Source: an uncultured Solirubrobacterales bacterium
Lineage (GTDB): Bacteria; Actinomycetota; Thermoleophilia; Solirubrobacterales; Solirubrobacteraceae
Reading direction: 5' to 3'
DNA: 14,643 nucleotides
Assembly (NCBI GenBank): GCA_937973575.1
Contig: CALJKH010000084.1
Span: 1 to 14,643 of the forward strand
Part shown: piece after piece, positions 14,137-14,643 of the stretch
Layout: each line of letters begins with the position of its first letter
Numbering within the stretch: position 1 is the first letter of the stretch
Notes under the pieces: generated by a model
Told to the model about the DNA's origin: nothing
Seen by the model: the letters and a program-made list of their open reading frames with translations, nothing else
The model's database searches: none
Made by a program: the position numbers and the translations under genes

Positions 14137-14146
14137 GCGCGCCCTG

Positions 14147-14398
14147 ATGACGCGTGACGATGTACTTGAACTTGTGCGGACCCACCTTGCCGATGAGCTG
14201 GGGGTTGACGCTTCCAATATTTCCGACTCGACCAACCTTCGTGACGACCTTGAGGCTGACTCGTTAGACCTATACACGCTGCTGCAAGAGGTCGAGGACA
14301 GGCTGGGGATCAAGATCGCGGATGATCAAGCTGCTGACATTGAGACTGTTGGCCAGGCTGTCGATCTGATCCTTGCCACCGGCTCGCAGGGCGGCTGA
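14147..14398 (+). CDS. acpP: Acyl carrier protein
   Basis: An 83-residue acidic four-helix carrier for growing acyl chains. The attachment site for phosphopantetheine is the serine of EADSLDLYTLLQEVED, S39, followed by the usual helix II; IKIADDQAADIETVGQAVDLI is the typical second half. LYTLLQEVED is a slightly unusual helix II where many ACPs have TVELVMALEE. The frame is open from a TTG at 14135, but that codon overlaps a TAGCTT box and adds only four non-family residues, so the ATG at 14147 is preferred. It lies between plsX, which uses acyl-ACP, and rnc, a conserved arrangement in many bacteria. CoaD upstream makes the CoA from which its prosthetic group comes. Confidence 0.9.
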   Translation: MTRDDVLELVRTHLADELGVDASNISDSTNLRDDLEADSLDLYTLLQEVEDRLGIKIADDQAADIETVGQAVDLILATGSQGG

Positions 14399-14404
14399 GC
14401 ACCA

Positions 14405-14643
14405 GTGGACCTCGGCGAGCTGCTCGCCAAGCTTCCAGATGAAGCGGTCCGCGCAGCGACCGCCCACTCAAGTTGGTCGCGGCCGCGCAGCGAGAGCTAT
14501 GAGCGCCTCGCATTTCTAGGAGACAGCGTTCTTGATTTCATCGTCACCAATCACCTCGACGCCAACTTCAGCCGTGCAGAGTTCGGGCCCGGTGTGCTCA
14601 CACGGATTCGCGCGCAAGTCGTTTCGGACGATTCATTGAGGGC
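14405..14643 (+). CDS. rnc: Ribonuclease III, 5' part (cut by window end)
   Basis: The first 79 residues of a double-strand-specific RNase that matures rRNA and mRNA. AHSSWSRPRSESYERLAFLGD (20-40) then SVLDFIVTNHL matches the RNase III signature region, with D40 matching the metal-binding aspartate of ERLEFLGD. At residue 36 the signature has alanine (GCA, 14510-14512) where most family members have the metal-binding glutamate (E41 in E. coli). The rest of the nuclease domain, with the second acidic pair, and the dsRNA-binding domain lie beyond the window. The GTG at 14405 is 6 bases after acpP; there is no strong ribosome binding site. The acpP-rnc order supports the identification. Confidence 0.9.
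   Translation, partial: MDLGELLAKLPDEAVRAATAHSSWSRPRSESYERLAFLGDSVLDFIVTNHLDANFSRAEFGPGVLTRIRAQVVSDDSLR

Noticed and set aside
14135..14146. TTG start for acpP four codons upstream
   Set aside because: The TTG lies over the TAGCTT box and the added residues (MRAL) are not part of the ACP family; the ATG at 14147 fits better.
23..14643. Mobile elements, CRISPR arrays, tRNA/rRNA genes, toxin-antitoxin or defence genes
   Set aside because: I looked for transposase or integrase domains, regularly spaced repeats, tRNA-like folds and unexplained small gene pairs, and found none; the window is filled by housekeeping genes with short gaps.

Overview
The window looks like one end of a bacterial chromosome contig, moderately GC-rich by eye, with dense, mostly same-strand genes and frequent GTG and TTG starts. 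Gene content and order, zinc-ribbon forms of L28 and L32, a SepIVA-like coiled-coil gene beside a YceD gene, and several apparently leaderless genes point to Actinomycetota, possibly the Thermoleophilia branch. The phylum is a reasonable inference; the class is a guess from remembered protein styles. The first 22 bases are not genomic: they match the end of the Illumina universal adapter, so the left edge is a read or assembly end.

Layout. Bases 23-1547 (minus strand) hold a two-gene unit: a GT2 membrane-anchored glycosyltransferase that overlaps by 8 bases a class I SAM methyltransferase, which is cut off by the adapter. A 118-base divergent intergenic region follows. Bases 1666-5096 (plus strand) hold a complete riboflavin cluster ribD-ribE-ribBA-ribH, with a 1-base gap and then two 4-base stop/start overlaps; no FMN riboswitch is visible upstream. 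Bases 5143-10216 hold rpmB, a FakA-like DhaL-domain kinase gene, recG, rsmD and coaD. Bases 10253-12369 hold a short SepIVA-like coiled-coil protein and an AMP-forming acyl-CoA synthetase. Bases 12387-14643 hold yceD (DUF177), rpmF, plsX, acpP and the 5' part of rnc.

How the genes work together. The Rib enzymes turn GTP and ribulose 5-phosphate into riboflavin; the phosphatase step and RibF are not here. CoaD supplies coenzyme A, which the acyl-CoA synthetase and (through phosphopantetheine) ACP need. FakA-like kinase, acyl-CoA synthetase, PlsX and ACP all concern activated acyl chains for membrane lipid synthesis. RpmB, RpmF, YceD, RsmD and RNase III concern ribosomes and RNA. The order resembles a combination of the rpmB-fakA-recG-plsX-acpP-rnc order of Bacillus with the yceD-rpmF-plsX order of Proteobacteria.

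I see no mobile element, CRISPR array, phage gene, tRNA, rRNA or defence system, and no candidate for a wholly new system. The points most worth checking are the adapter and suspect left end, a recurrent TANNNT box 7-10 bases before start codons (leaderless transcription), an alanine replacing a metal-binding glutamate in RNase III, and a short SepIVA-like protein. No intergenic stretch exceeds 300 bases; the longest is the 118-base divergent region.
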